A stretch of DNA of 64,000 bases, taken from positions 40,791,169-40,855,168 of the forward strand of contig CM072805.1 of NCBI GenBank assembly GCA_037013495.1, given 5' to 3'. The notes under the pieces were generated by a model that was given only the letters and a program-made list of their open reading frames with translations, was not told where the DNA came from and ran no database searches. Made by a program: the position numbers and the translations under genes. The stretch comes from Hippophae tibetana. Its lineage: Eukaryota; Streptophyta; Magnoliopsida; Rosales; Elaeagnaceae. Each line of letters begins with the position of its first letter. Position 1 is the first letter of the stretch. Positions 1-10,246 of this stretch are shown piece by piece.

Positions 1-1004
1 GAATTGGTGCTTCTGTTGAAAACATGATCCTTTTTCAGTACAAATCACAAATTTTATCCAACATAAAAGAATTACGGGTTTATGTCCTACTCTTTTCCCC
101 AATTTTGGTTGGGACATCCATAGATGCCACCAAAAATTGAACCCACTAAAATCCAGACTTTTCTTCTCAATCCAAGTTCCAATTTGCAAATTGTCAATAT
201 TCACCATTTTCATGATATCTACTCTATTTAGAATAGCACTAATCTACAAGCCCCTGAATCATCTAATTTCAAAACAAAATCTAAATAGATCGGTGATGCT
301 AGTACATGGTAGATGGTACCTAAGAGCCGAAAGATCAATATCCTTATAGGCTGAATACCTATTGATGTATACATTAAAGTACAAGCTATGAGTAAGACTA
401 ACAATACCAATTGAAAACCGTTAACTCTGGACCAAATCGGACAAAACCGGACCAAACCGTTGGGTTACAACATTTTTAATATCTAAACTTTCCGGTCCGG
501 TCCGATTTGAATAATATGAACGATCCTATTTGGTTAAATTTTTTTACTCAAAATCGGACCAGATCAAACCGTAGACACCCCTACTGTGGCCTATGATTAC
601 AACCCTGATTAAAGACCTTTTGATCTCTGATTTTGTTATTTGATTACATCAGTGAAAAGGGTTTCTGAAAATTGGACTTATGGAGTTAAGTTTTGAGAGA
701 ATTCTTCTGATTTCAGTTGTTATATATTTATCTGAATTGGTTTAGAGTTAAATTGACTATTTCACACACACACTCAAGGACTTAGTTTTAGGTTGAAGTA
801 AATGCTTAACTCTTGGTTAACAAATTTTTGAATTTTTTATTGTTTCTTTTTGCTATCTTCGATGTAAAAAGAGTAAGTTATTAGTGATGAATCTAAATTC
901 AGATCATAGCTTGGTGAGTGATAATAGTTTTCTATGGGGTCTAGTTGATGTTGTATATAGTTTTTTTTTTTGTTCGAGGACAAACAAAGTTTTAAATTTG
1001 GGGG
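1..1004. other. No gene seen; decayed repeat DNA
   Basis: No reading frame here resembles a known protein, and no continuation of the GTPase gene lying to the right could be found. Around 430-570 there are several CCGGACC/GGTCCG-type motifs in both orientations, as often seen in degenerate plant repeats. The last part (about 970-1004) reads like the internal 3' end of an LTR retrotransposon, because it leads into a G-rich polypurine tract just before the LTR-like block at 1009. Confidence 0.4.
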
Positions 1005-1008
1005 TGTT

Positions 1009-2244
1009 TGATGACTTGTATAATTTGGCATAATTTATCACTTTTTAATTTTAACTTTAGTCTAATTTTATTGATTTTAGACTTCATTATTATTATTTAA
1101 ATTTTATTGCAAATTTGAAGAAAATGGAGGTTTAAAATTTTAAAAGCATATCATCTAAGGACTTCCAAATTTAAATTTAAATTTCTCTAAATATATATAT
1201 ATATAGAGAGAGACAAATTTTAGATATATATATAAAACATAGAATATATATATCCTCTTTCATTAATCTAATATATATATATATATATATATATAAGAAA
1301 TAAATAGAAAAATAGGGAGTCGCGTGAGAAAGAAAAAAAAAGATAAAAAAACAAAAGACGACAGGTTAGGAAATGGATATATATATATATAAGAGAAGAA
1401 ACAAAAAGGGGGTGGCTGAAGAGGAAAGAAAGGAGCAAAGAATGAGAACAAAAAAGAAAAAAAGAATAGAGCGACGCAGAGAACCGAAGAAAAAAAGCAG
1501 ATCAGAGCGCAATGGATTAACACGAAAGCAGATTCTTTTTGCGATTCATTTTCATTTTCATTATTCTAAGAAAAGATGTATTCTATTTTCAAACTATGTT
1601 TAATTTTTTATGTTAATTTGAATTATTTATTTTCATGTTTGTCTTATTTATTATGAGTTTACTGCTTCTAATTAACTGATTATTAATTAGATGATTTTAG
1701 TCTTGTGATTTACTATCGAAGGAGAGAATTATAAGATAGATCTAGAATATTTCGACATAACTAAATATAGAGATCAAAAGACTTGTAAGAACCTTTGTAA
1801 TTTTAAAATCATTGGTCTTAATACTTTCTTGGTTTATTAAATTACATATTCTTGTGTAAATTAATGAACAAGAATATTTTCAATTGACTATCGAAAGAGA
1901 CTTTTGGATATTTTTTTTAGATTGCTAATAGACAGATAATTAAATTGAATTAGTTAGATGAGTAAAACATAGTGAGGGAATAGGTGAAATCGATTTCCTA
2001 TAAGTTTTCTTCATATTAATTTAATCTTTGAACATCATCTTTATTTTCTTTTACATATTTTCTTTAAATTGATTTTATTTTAAATTTCAATTATAACAAC
2101 CTTAGTGATTTTTTTAGATAAAATTGAGATTAATATAATTTTAATATTTGTCAAAAATAAGTTATCAATCTCTAAGGACGATACTTTTCTTATCACTTTA
2201 TTATAAAATTACAATACTATGCACTCGTAGTTTTGCACCGATCA
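1009..2244 (+). mobile_element. Probable LTR remnant of a gypsy-type retrotransposon
   Basis: The block begins TGATGACTTG and ends CACCGATCA, so the termini TGAT and ATCA are inverted complements, as expected for LTR ends. It is preceded by a polypurine tract (AATTTGGGGGTG, about 995-1006), which suggests a 3' LTR in plus orientation. Inside lie AT microsatellites (1196-1225, 1271-1294) and a purine-rich stretch (1320-1520). No partner LTR was found in the window, so the call rests on the termini and the polypurine tract alone. Confidence 0.45.
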
Positions 2245-2820
2245 ATCGGAGTCGAAGTCGTCGGGGTTGGGGTTGGGGTCATCATCGTTGGGCGTAAAAT
2301 ACATGCGCCCTCAAGATTGCCTTCAAGAAAATACATGTGCTAGGCATATGTTATTTTTTACTATTTATGATCTTTATTATAGATAGTGTAATAATTTTAC
2401 TTAGGTCAATCAATAAGTTACCAAATCATACCTTTTTAAGAATTATAATACCATTTTAGCTATTTTTTCCTTGTATAACACCAAGCCACTAGGGGGAAAC
2501 TAAAGCCAATTTATTCTTCTTCAGCATACTAACCCTTTTTAGGGCAAATAAGCAAATGCTGAAACTACTAGATAAAAGGGGGGGAGCTCCTTAATTGTGT
2601 ATCTGAATACCTAGAGTAAAAAATTTCATGTATACTAGAATTGTGTCTTCCTTGTTTTTTTTTCCCTCTTAATTCCTCTTTACTACTCTATTAGTTGGAC
2701 TCCTGGTCCACATTTGTGTTGTTTTTTTAACGAACAATTGTTTGTTTCCTATAAAAAAAATATTTTAACATTACAAGAAATGCAAAAGATATACCACAAT
2801 GTAAGTGAACCTGTACATAC

Positions 2821-5800
2821 CTCAGGCTTCCCTGTGGAAAGTATGCGAACCAAAGATGACTTTCCCACATTTGGAGCACCAACAAGACAAAGGGTTGGAG
2901 TCTCTAGATCAATCACTGGCATAGCCCGTAAATTCTGCAAATATATTAATCCTGTGCTGGTTAAAATGAGAAAAGAGCTTCACCAAAAAAATTGAAAAGA
3001 ATGTCACATCCATGATCCATATGATAAAAATGCATAACCATCAAACTGAAGATACAAAGTGAGAAATTGATACTCCATTAAACAGGTATAGAGGAAGCTA
3101 GTTGATCAGAAGTCAAAACTGCAGATAACTTTGAAGAACAAAAAAGACTTATATTGCAAACTTTTCTTATTTATTTATTTATTTTTACCATCAAAGATGA
3201 CAAAAACAGCTCAGGATTTGAAATAACAGCATTTTTACCCAAAAAGAAATCATTTCACAGTGAAAAAAAATCAATAGGAATTCTCATTAATGAGTTATCT
3301 CAATTTTACAAGAAATTAATGAAAAATATATTAAAAAAAAGTTATTTTTCCCTAGTACTCAACATCAAGCACAATAGAGTAAAGCTAAACGTCCCCTCCA
3401 TCCACTTATATTTTTCTTTCATATCTTTCATACTAAGAATATGTACAATTGATCATGGTGTATACTGAAATAAAAATGTTTTAAAACGAATCTGGAACAA
3501 ATTGTCATGGATGGTAAAGAAAATATTGAGAAAAATGGTGGAGAAAATATAAAGTATTCTTTATTTCTTTTCTCTGTATATTTCAAATGTATTTATAAAA
3601 ATATAAATAGGACTAGGAGTTAGACTAATACATCACTATTACAGACTGTATACAACTACTATTATCTAAAATTCTACAATTTTACACTCTCACTCAAGTT
3701 GGGTAATAGATATTAATCATTCCCAACTTGTAACTCAATTTTTCATAGATGGTTCGAGGTAATGTTTTGGTGAGGATATTTACAATTTGATTACGAGTAG
3801 ATATATATAGGAGGTCCACAATTTTGCTATCTAACTTCTCTTTAATGAAATTAAAGATCAATTTCTACATGTTTGATTCGATCATGATAAACATGATTTC
3901 TTGTAATTCTTATTGCAACTTGATTGTAACAATGCATGCTGATAGGTTCAATAGTTGTGAACATGAAAGATCTAGCTACCTCGAGAAGATGTTTATTCTT
4001 CCTTTCAGCCACCTCATTTTGTTGAGGTGTGTCAACACAAGAGCTTAGATGGAAAATCCCTTGACTTAACAGATAATCACTAAGAATGGAAGCGAAGTAT
4101 TCTTTAGCATTGTCAGTTTTCAATACTTAGATTTTTGTTTGAAATTAGGTTTGAATCATGGTATTGAAATTTTTAAAAATTTGACCTGCTTCAGATTTTT
4201 CTTTCATGAGAAATAACCAAGTGATTCGAGTATAATCATCTACAAATAAAATGAACCAATGTGTCCCTGTAATATTTTTTATTTGAGAAGCTCCCCAAAT
4301 ATCAGTGTGAATTAATGAGAAATTGTGTGATTTTTATGTTGAAGATAAGAATATGAATTTTTAACATGTTTTGAAAATTGATATACTTCACATTGAAAAT
4401 CCTTTGAATTTTAATTTCTAAAGGGTAAAGGGAAAAGTTTTTTCAAATACAGGAAATTAGGATGACCTAAGCGATGGTGATTCAACATGATTTCACCATC
4501 ATTATTGGACTTAAGATTTAACAAAATTTTATTCTGATAAGAAACCTCAGATACAGCTTGGAAGGATTTTCTTTTTGGAAGGTCTTCACTTTTGAGAAGA
4601 TAGAGTCCCAAGCACTCTTTAGTACTGCCAATCATCTTTCCTAATCCAAGTCCTGAAATTCACATAGATTATGAATAAATTTAGCCACACAATTTTTATC
4701 ACAGGTGATTTTAGTAATTGATACAAGATTACAATCAAGTGTGAGAACAAGAAGGATAGAATCTAGAATAAAAGAATTTGAAATTTTTGTTGAACCAATT
4801 TCTATTACTTTGGATATTGAGCCATCGGCAATTTTGACAGTGTCCTTGGTAAGTTTTAAGATTCGTGAGAAGAGAAGCATCACCCGTCATGTGATTTGAA
4901 GTACCTAAATTAACAATCCATGGTCTCGTAACCTATTTCACACTGAGAGCGTTAAGGGTGTTACCTAATTGAGCTACACTGGCAGATGATGTTGGCAAGG
5001 ATTGTCCAAATATTTTATGGAGGAGATCAATCTGTTCCTTGCTAGACAGAGCAGATTCAGATGACGCAGTTCCATGGGTTATGGAGGTGGTATTTCCATG
5101 GCTTTCTTTGTTGATATGTCGTGTGCATGGTGGTTTCCAATCAGCTGGTTTTCCATGAATTTTCTAGCAGGTTTCCTTAATGTGATCAGGTCTACGACAA
5201 TGATCACACCAAGCTCTTCCTCTTCGGGGACGGTTGTCTGCATTTTGAGATTGCTGGTGTCTTTGAATAACAAGTGCAAACCCCTCCAATCAATGAAATG
5301 ACAAATTGAGGACCCATTATCACCTTTTTTTGACTCTCCTCTTGACGAACTTCGGAGAAGGCTTCACGAATGCTTGGTAAGGGTTTCCTAGAATTCTACC
5401 TCGTACATCATCAAGATCTTTATTGAGCCCCATCAAATATTTGAAAACACGCTTCTTGTCAACAATCTATTTGTATAAGATGTCGCCTATTGGACATGTC
5501 CATTCATAAACCTCAAAGAGGTCTAACTGCTGCCACCATCGAGTGAGAGAGTTAAAGTATTGGGTAACTGATGACTCTCCTTGACGAAGATCACGAAGAA
5601 TGCTTTCGGTTTCAAATAGTTCGGACATATTATCAAAACTGGAATAAGTATCTCTGGTGGCATCCCATATTCCTTTGGTAGTATTGTAGAAAATAAAGTT
5701 CTCTCCAATCTCATTCGTCATAAAATTTATCAACCAAGACATCACCATATTGTTCTCGGATTTCCATGTTCTGTATTTCAGATCGTCTTTATTCGAGGAT

Positions 5801-7798
5801 GTTGCATCTCCAGTGAGGTAATCGTCTTTCATCTTTCCGCATATAAACATCATGAAGGATTAGAACCACTGAAGGTAATTGTGCCCATTAATTTGTGACT
5901 GATGATGGGCAAAATATTGTTCTCGGTAGAACCTCCATTGAAACCGGTCATGATAGGTTTTCTTGTGGTCATTGATGCTCGGATTGTCATGAAATCGATG
6001 TTATTTCAATTTGGGCTGATTGAACCTATTAGTTTCTGGGCAGATTATGCCTTTTTTTTTGTTAGTAGGCTAGGCTTACAATAGTTACTTTGTTTATGGG
6101 CTAATTTGAGAATATCAGTGCTCGAACTGTGGTCGACGCGTGGTTATAAACGATCAGATTATGATTGACTAGTGATGGTGGCAACTGACTCTAGAGAGTG
6201 AATGTTGGACGAATAGAGGACAATAGGGACTAGAGGGCAATGGCGAAGCGCCGAAGTGGAAGACTATAGCGACTAGGTACCTACAGGTGATTGATGGTGC
6301 CTGGGTTTCGCGAGACTAATGGCTAAAAGTTGTGCGAGTCTAGTGATTGAAGGCGTCTGGTGGTTGAAGGCGCGCGAGACTAAGGGACTGGTGAAGAAGG
6401 AAATCAGTGGTGTTAGCTCCGATCGTGCAAAACTTTATCGATTTGGATTTCACAAATACTTTGATACCATGAAGAAAATATTGAGAGAAATGGTAGAGAA
6501 AATCTGAAGTATTATTTATTTCTTTTCTCTGTATATTTCAAATGTATTTATAAAAAAATAAATAGGACTAGGAGTTAGACTAATACACCACTATTACAGC
6601 ATGTACACTACTATTACAGCTTGTACAAAACTACTATTACAACCTGTACACAACTACTATTATATAAAATTCTACAATTCTACAGGGGAAGCACAAACAT
6701 TTTTCTTACACAAATAACATGAACAAGAAAGAATACTAAAATTAACATAATGGTTGTTCAATGGACACCAATATAATAGAATACCTTGGCAATGTTTAGT
6801 AAATCATCAACAGCTCTACCTTCATGATTGTATATCTCTTCAACTTTCTTCATGCCCTACGAAAGAACAGGACAAATTAGATTATTATTGTGCTCTGACA
6901 AATTCCACGGGCAAGATTAAAAAGCTAACCTCACTCAGTCTCTCTTCTGCTTCTCGCTTTGATAACGACTACCAATATTGATAAGCAAACTTTATGTTAG
7001 TCTTTAATTAATCCAGAAGAAGTGACAAGGGAACTTTTAAAGTAGCCTTCATAGGAGCAATAAATTCCACAATAAAAATTATTTTGCTCACTAAAATCAT
7101 TCACTAAATTATGAACACAAGTTAAAATAGACAGTCTATAACACTTCACTCAAGCATAATAACTTCATTAATTCCACAAAATAAAATTCAGCAGAGAAAT
7201 GACAAAGTAAGCAACCACTCCAATTAATCTATGCAAAATTTACTTAAAAGAGAAATTATAATTTGTCAACCTAACAATTCTAGTTATCACTAATATTTCA
7301 AAGCCATTTACCACACTAAGCATCATTGACACAATTTTGATTCCAACTCATCAGTACTAGATAATGCACATGGATTACCCAAAAAGCAAAAAGATAATGC
7401 TCATGGATTTTTATAGAACACAGGAAAGAGTTTATCATAGAATATAATCTCCATATCTGGCTACTTTTATCTGCCTTACTATTCTTTGTCCTTGGTGTAG
7501 TCTGTAAATGAGTGGTGAAGTAGTTGGCCACTTGTTTGTGTACGTAATTGTGTTTTAAGTAAAATATTATGAAAAATTCATATCCAACCTTCAATATTGT
7601 TCTCTCTTTTTTGGGTCGAAAAAGAGAATCAACCTCCAATTTCATTCTTGAGTTAACAAACAATGAGAAGGAATTTAGAATTTAACTACTACGAGTTGAA
7701 GGTATCTTGGGAACAGGAGAGGGAAGCATTTAAAATGACCCCAAAGAAGCATCCTTTCAGGATACACAATGATGCCTGGATTACCCAGTCATAATATT

Positions 7799-7869
<71 letters not shown>

Positions 7870-9742
7870 AGGATGTCTGGGGTACAATCTCTGGCAATGT
7901 TTAACTCTTTCTAATTAACAATTAGCCAATACTGCTCTAATTATGCTGTAGTTTTGGCTCAAAGGTTAGGAGAATGTCTGCTATGTCAAGCAAGTAATAT
8001 AAAATTCCTTAGGGCAAAACTGGCACCTAAAGCACATCATAAGCAGCCACCAGCAAAAATGAGTATAGTGTAATAGATATTATTATTTAGGAGGGAGGCT
8101 AATGATTTGAGGTTTCATAGGTTAAAGTCAAATCATATATCTCAAAGCACCAAATGACAAGCAAAGTGTCCTACCTTAGCACAGAAAGAAGCATGTTCCT
8201 TACCAACAGATACCACCCTCTTCCTCAGAGCATCTACTCTTCCCAACACCTAGAAATAATAAACCATAAACTCGTAAAGAAAAACTTTTGTGTCAATTCA
8301 ATAGACATCATACCCATATGAACTCTTTTAGTGTTAGAAGTAACGATAAAAGCAAGCAATCAAGTTATAAATCACATGAACTGGTAATTATACCTGTTCG
8401 TAATTTCCATCCCCAAGAGTCAATTCAATAAGAGATCGCTCGTAAGGATGAAGAGTATTTTTCTTTGGAAAATTCTCCAAATAAGTCCTCAAGGGAACTG
8501 CCACTTCCTGGAATTGGAAAACAGTGGATTTAAATGATCTCCATAAAAACGTTGTTACCCTTTTCAAACAGAATGAAATAGAACAAGAAGTAAAAAAGTG
8601 GAACAATATAATTAGCAAAAATAGGTAATTTGATAAGCGTTAAAAATCATTGTAAATTATAGGTTATAGTTATCTTAGTTAAGAACAAACTTTCATCAGT
8701 GCGTCAAGTTGCTTGGCACCTCTATTTCTCTCCCTCTTAGCCACATTTGAAATGCCTGAAAATAAAAACAAATACCAAACTTATCAGAGTATGAGCAGCA
8801 TTTGATGCAGCAGACCGAATTATTTATTGCTCAGAAAATGAGTCATTGTTGTTTCCATGTTTAGTTGTGGTTTGCTTTCACTTTATTTTCTATGTAATTT
8901 GTAAAAAAGTTTGTTATTTGGTTGTTTGAGGTACATGAATATGAGACTAGCCAAGCTGCTTATAGAGGCCACACAGAGCTTGTGAGCTCCAGATTCATCA
9001 TTATTGTAATCTTCCCAAGGTTTGTCTCTAACAGTTGTTAATGAATAAAGGTAAAGAATGGAATTGGTCCTTAGCTATCTCCTATTCCTCTACTCAAACA
9101 TTATTTATTCAGTACAACTAGGCTTCTACGCCACAGTTGGATGAAATTAACATCTGATATAGTTGCAACCATGCGAAACTAAAAAAGTTGAAATAACGCA
9201 TACCCTTGGTTGGTGGAATCCTCTTAGCTTTCCGCAACGCTGAATGAAGAATATCAACAGATGGCATGACCATAGGAAGCTTCTGGAATGCACCAACGCT
9301 TTCATGCTCATGGGATGATTTTTCCTACGGGAAAAACAATAGAGTAAGAAGATATAATGTAAATTCGGGAAACTAGACAAACATTGGTCCATAAAAAATT
9401 CATTAGTTTTATCATTGTCTAATTTTTTATTAGGATCCTAGCAATCTCAAGCCTTGTCTATTGTTGTTCTTTTCAAAATCACACAATAATGAAAAAAGAA
9501 GGAATAAGAGATACCTTTGGCTTGATTTCTAGTATAGATGGTGTTGTGGGTACATAACTTCCTTTGACAACTTCATAGGAAGTAGTTTGAATGTTCTTGC
9601 AGTACCAAATAGGCATATATATTTTGGAAGCAGGCACTTCAAGTGTTCCTGTATTAAACCCTATGGAAAACTTGGAGGTTCTGAGAAGAATAGTTATAGG
9701 AGGAACGTGGCATAGTTGAAACAGAGTGGACGCCCTACTCAT
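2821..9742 (-). CDS. PDE318: NOG1-like GTP-binding protein (PDE318 type), 3' part not in window
   Basis: GTPase of the Obg/NOG1 group. I recognise it as the plant PIGMENT DEFECTIVE 318 type, thought to act in organelle or ribosome biogenesis. Exons, in transcript order: 9742-9515, 9324-9204, 8755-8691, 8507-8394, 8249-8175, 6968-6930, 6856-6785, 2934-2821. They join in frame to 276 codons. The start is fixed by an in-frame TAG two codons upstream. The first ~75 residues look like an organelle-targeting leader. Residues 110-240 form the helical NOG1 N-terminal part (KGISNVAKRERNRGAKQLDA, LHPYERSLIELTLGDG). Exon 8 carries the G1/P-loop GAPNVGKSSL. The G2-G5 motifs, expected in about 160 further residues, are absent between 1 and 2820. 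Either the next intron exceeds 2.8 kb and leaves the window, or the gene is truncated. Intron 7 (3850 bp) hosts a copia element. Confidence 0.82.
3512..3686 (-). repeat. 3' LTR of copia element
   Basis: Near-identical to 6470-6684 over the stretch reading TTTATTTCTTTTCTCTGTAT on the plus strand and beyond. It is shorter because it has fewer copies of the CTATTACAGC-TGTACA motif, which is repeated three times in the other LTR. The left end is taken at the TG of 3512. Confidence 0.8.
3687..3703 (-). other. Polypurine tract of copia element
   Basis: On the minus strand it reads AACTTGAGTGAGAG directly before the LTR start TGTAAAATTG. This is the usual place and composition of a copia polypurine tract, the primer for plus-strand DNA synthesis. 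Confidence 0.65.
3704..4123 (-). pseudogene. Copia integrase core fragment fused to RNase H C-terminus
   Basis: The open frame 4123-3851 begins in the integrase core (DNAKEYF, then TPQQNEVAERKNKHLLEVAR). After about 50 residues it passes directly into RNase H sequence (AIRITRNHVYHDRIKHVEID). The same homology continues to about 3704 (FIKEKLDSKIVDLLYIST, then LTKTLP and KLGMINIY). Everything between, namely the integrase C-terminus, reverse transcriptase and most of RNase H, is missing. The join keeps the reading frame. Confidence 0.85.
4411..4883 (-). pseudogene. Copia protease and gag-preintegrase fragments
   Basis: Two frames (4883-4641 and 4635-4411). The first reads like the post-protease region (VKIADGSISKVIEIGSTKIS, then LDCNLVSITKIT). 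The second is gag-preintegrase (GEIMLNHHRLGHPNFLYLKK) with the usual HHRLGHP signature. A frame break lies between them near 4638. Confidence 0.8.
5467..5853 (-). pseudogene. Copia gag fragment (UBN2-like)
   Basis: A 128-residue frame with the copia gag pattern: WKSENNMVMSWLINFM, then GIWDATRDTYSSFDNMSELF and ILRDLRQGESSVTQYFNSL. The zinc-knuckle part should follow at about 5200-5280, where the minus frame holds DLITLRKPARKF, but frames are broken. It is recognisable but not functional. Confidence 0.8.
6459..6469 (-). other. Primer-binding site of copia element
   Basis: On the minus strand TGGTATCAAAG follows the CA end of the 5' LTR without a gap. This matches, with one change, the TGGTATCAGAG site common in plant copia elements, complementary to the 3' end of initiator methionine tRNA. 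Confidence 0.8.
6470..6684 (-). repeat. 5' LTR of copia element
   Basis: Partner of 3512-3686. It contains three short tandem copies of a CTACTATTACAGC-TGTACA unit (about 6588-6655). It ends CA directly against the primer-binding site. Confidence 0.82.
7802..7866. repeat. (TC)n microsatellite, 65 bp
   Basis: An uninterrupted TC/CT dinucleotide run of about 32 units, in intron 5 of the PDE318-type gene. Confidence 0.98.
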
Positions 9743-10246
9743 CCTCTATGCGGGGTTGCTCAAAACTGAAACAAAGAACAAGTCAGAGGAAAATGACGAG
9801 AAAGATACCTGATTTCAAACGAACTTTTTAGATTTCGGGAGATCGAAGCTTCAAAATTATTTTTTACGATAACTCACACATAACCGATACGAAACCTCTA
9901 ATCTTTAACACGAAGTAATGACAACCACAACTCACAAGTAATTAGGGTAACGGGGCTAAAGGTTAAATGGAAATAACTTTCATAAGTAGAAGAAGTGTTA
10001 CTCCCTTTGAAAATATGACTATTCCTTCAATAAAAATTTTACTTTTTATAAATAGTAATAAAATAAAATTCTATTCCTATTCCCTATTTATAAATAAAAA
10101 AAAATTACTTTTTAACTATTTAAGTTTAACTTATCTAATTTTTTTTTTAGAAGATCTTAGCTCAATATAATTATTTATACTACTTTTTTTCGTTATTAAC
10201 ACGTTTGAAAAAAAAACACTTGGTTAGATCTTAGTCTATTTGGCTA
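9743..10246. other. 5' flank of the PDE318-type gene; no ORF of note
   Basis: About 500 bp between the GTPase start codon and the gypsy relic. It should hold the 5' UTR and promoter. I cannot place a TATA box or start site with confidence. Towards 10100-10200 it is A/T-homopolymer-rich. Confidence 0.35.

Larger units (their letters stand above)
3512..6684 (-). mobile_element. Ty1/copia retrotransposon with internal deletion, in PDE318 intron 7
   Basis: Two direct repeats of about 175 and 215 bp (3512-3686, 6470-6684) bound a minus-strand interior. On the minus strand the 5' LTR starts TGTAGAATTG and ends TTCTTCA, followed at once by a primer-binding site. A purine-rich tract precedes the 3' LTR. 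In order on the minus strand come gag, gag-preintegrase, integrase core fused to RNase H C-terminus, and the 3' LTR. Reverse transcriptase and part of integrase are deleted, so the 3.2-kb copy is non-autonomous. The flanks show no clean 5-bp target duplication. Confidence 0.88.

Noticed and set aside
1373-1603. Plus-strand frame rich in Lys/Arg/Glu
   Set aside because: A translation of a purine-rich stretch inside the LTR-like block; it has no family pattern, and the opposite strand is equally open.
3512-6684. Complete, autonomous copia element
   Set aside because: Reverse transcriptase is absent, although LTRs, primer-binding site and polypurine tract are present.
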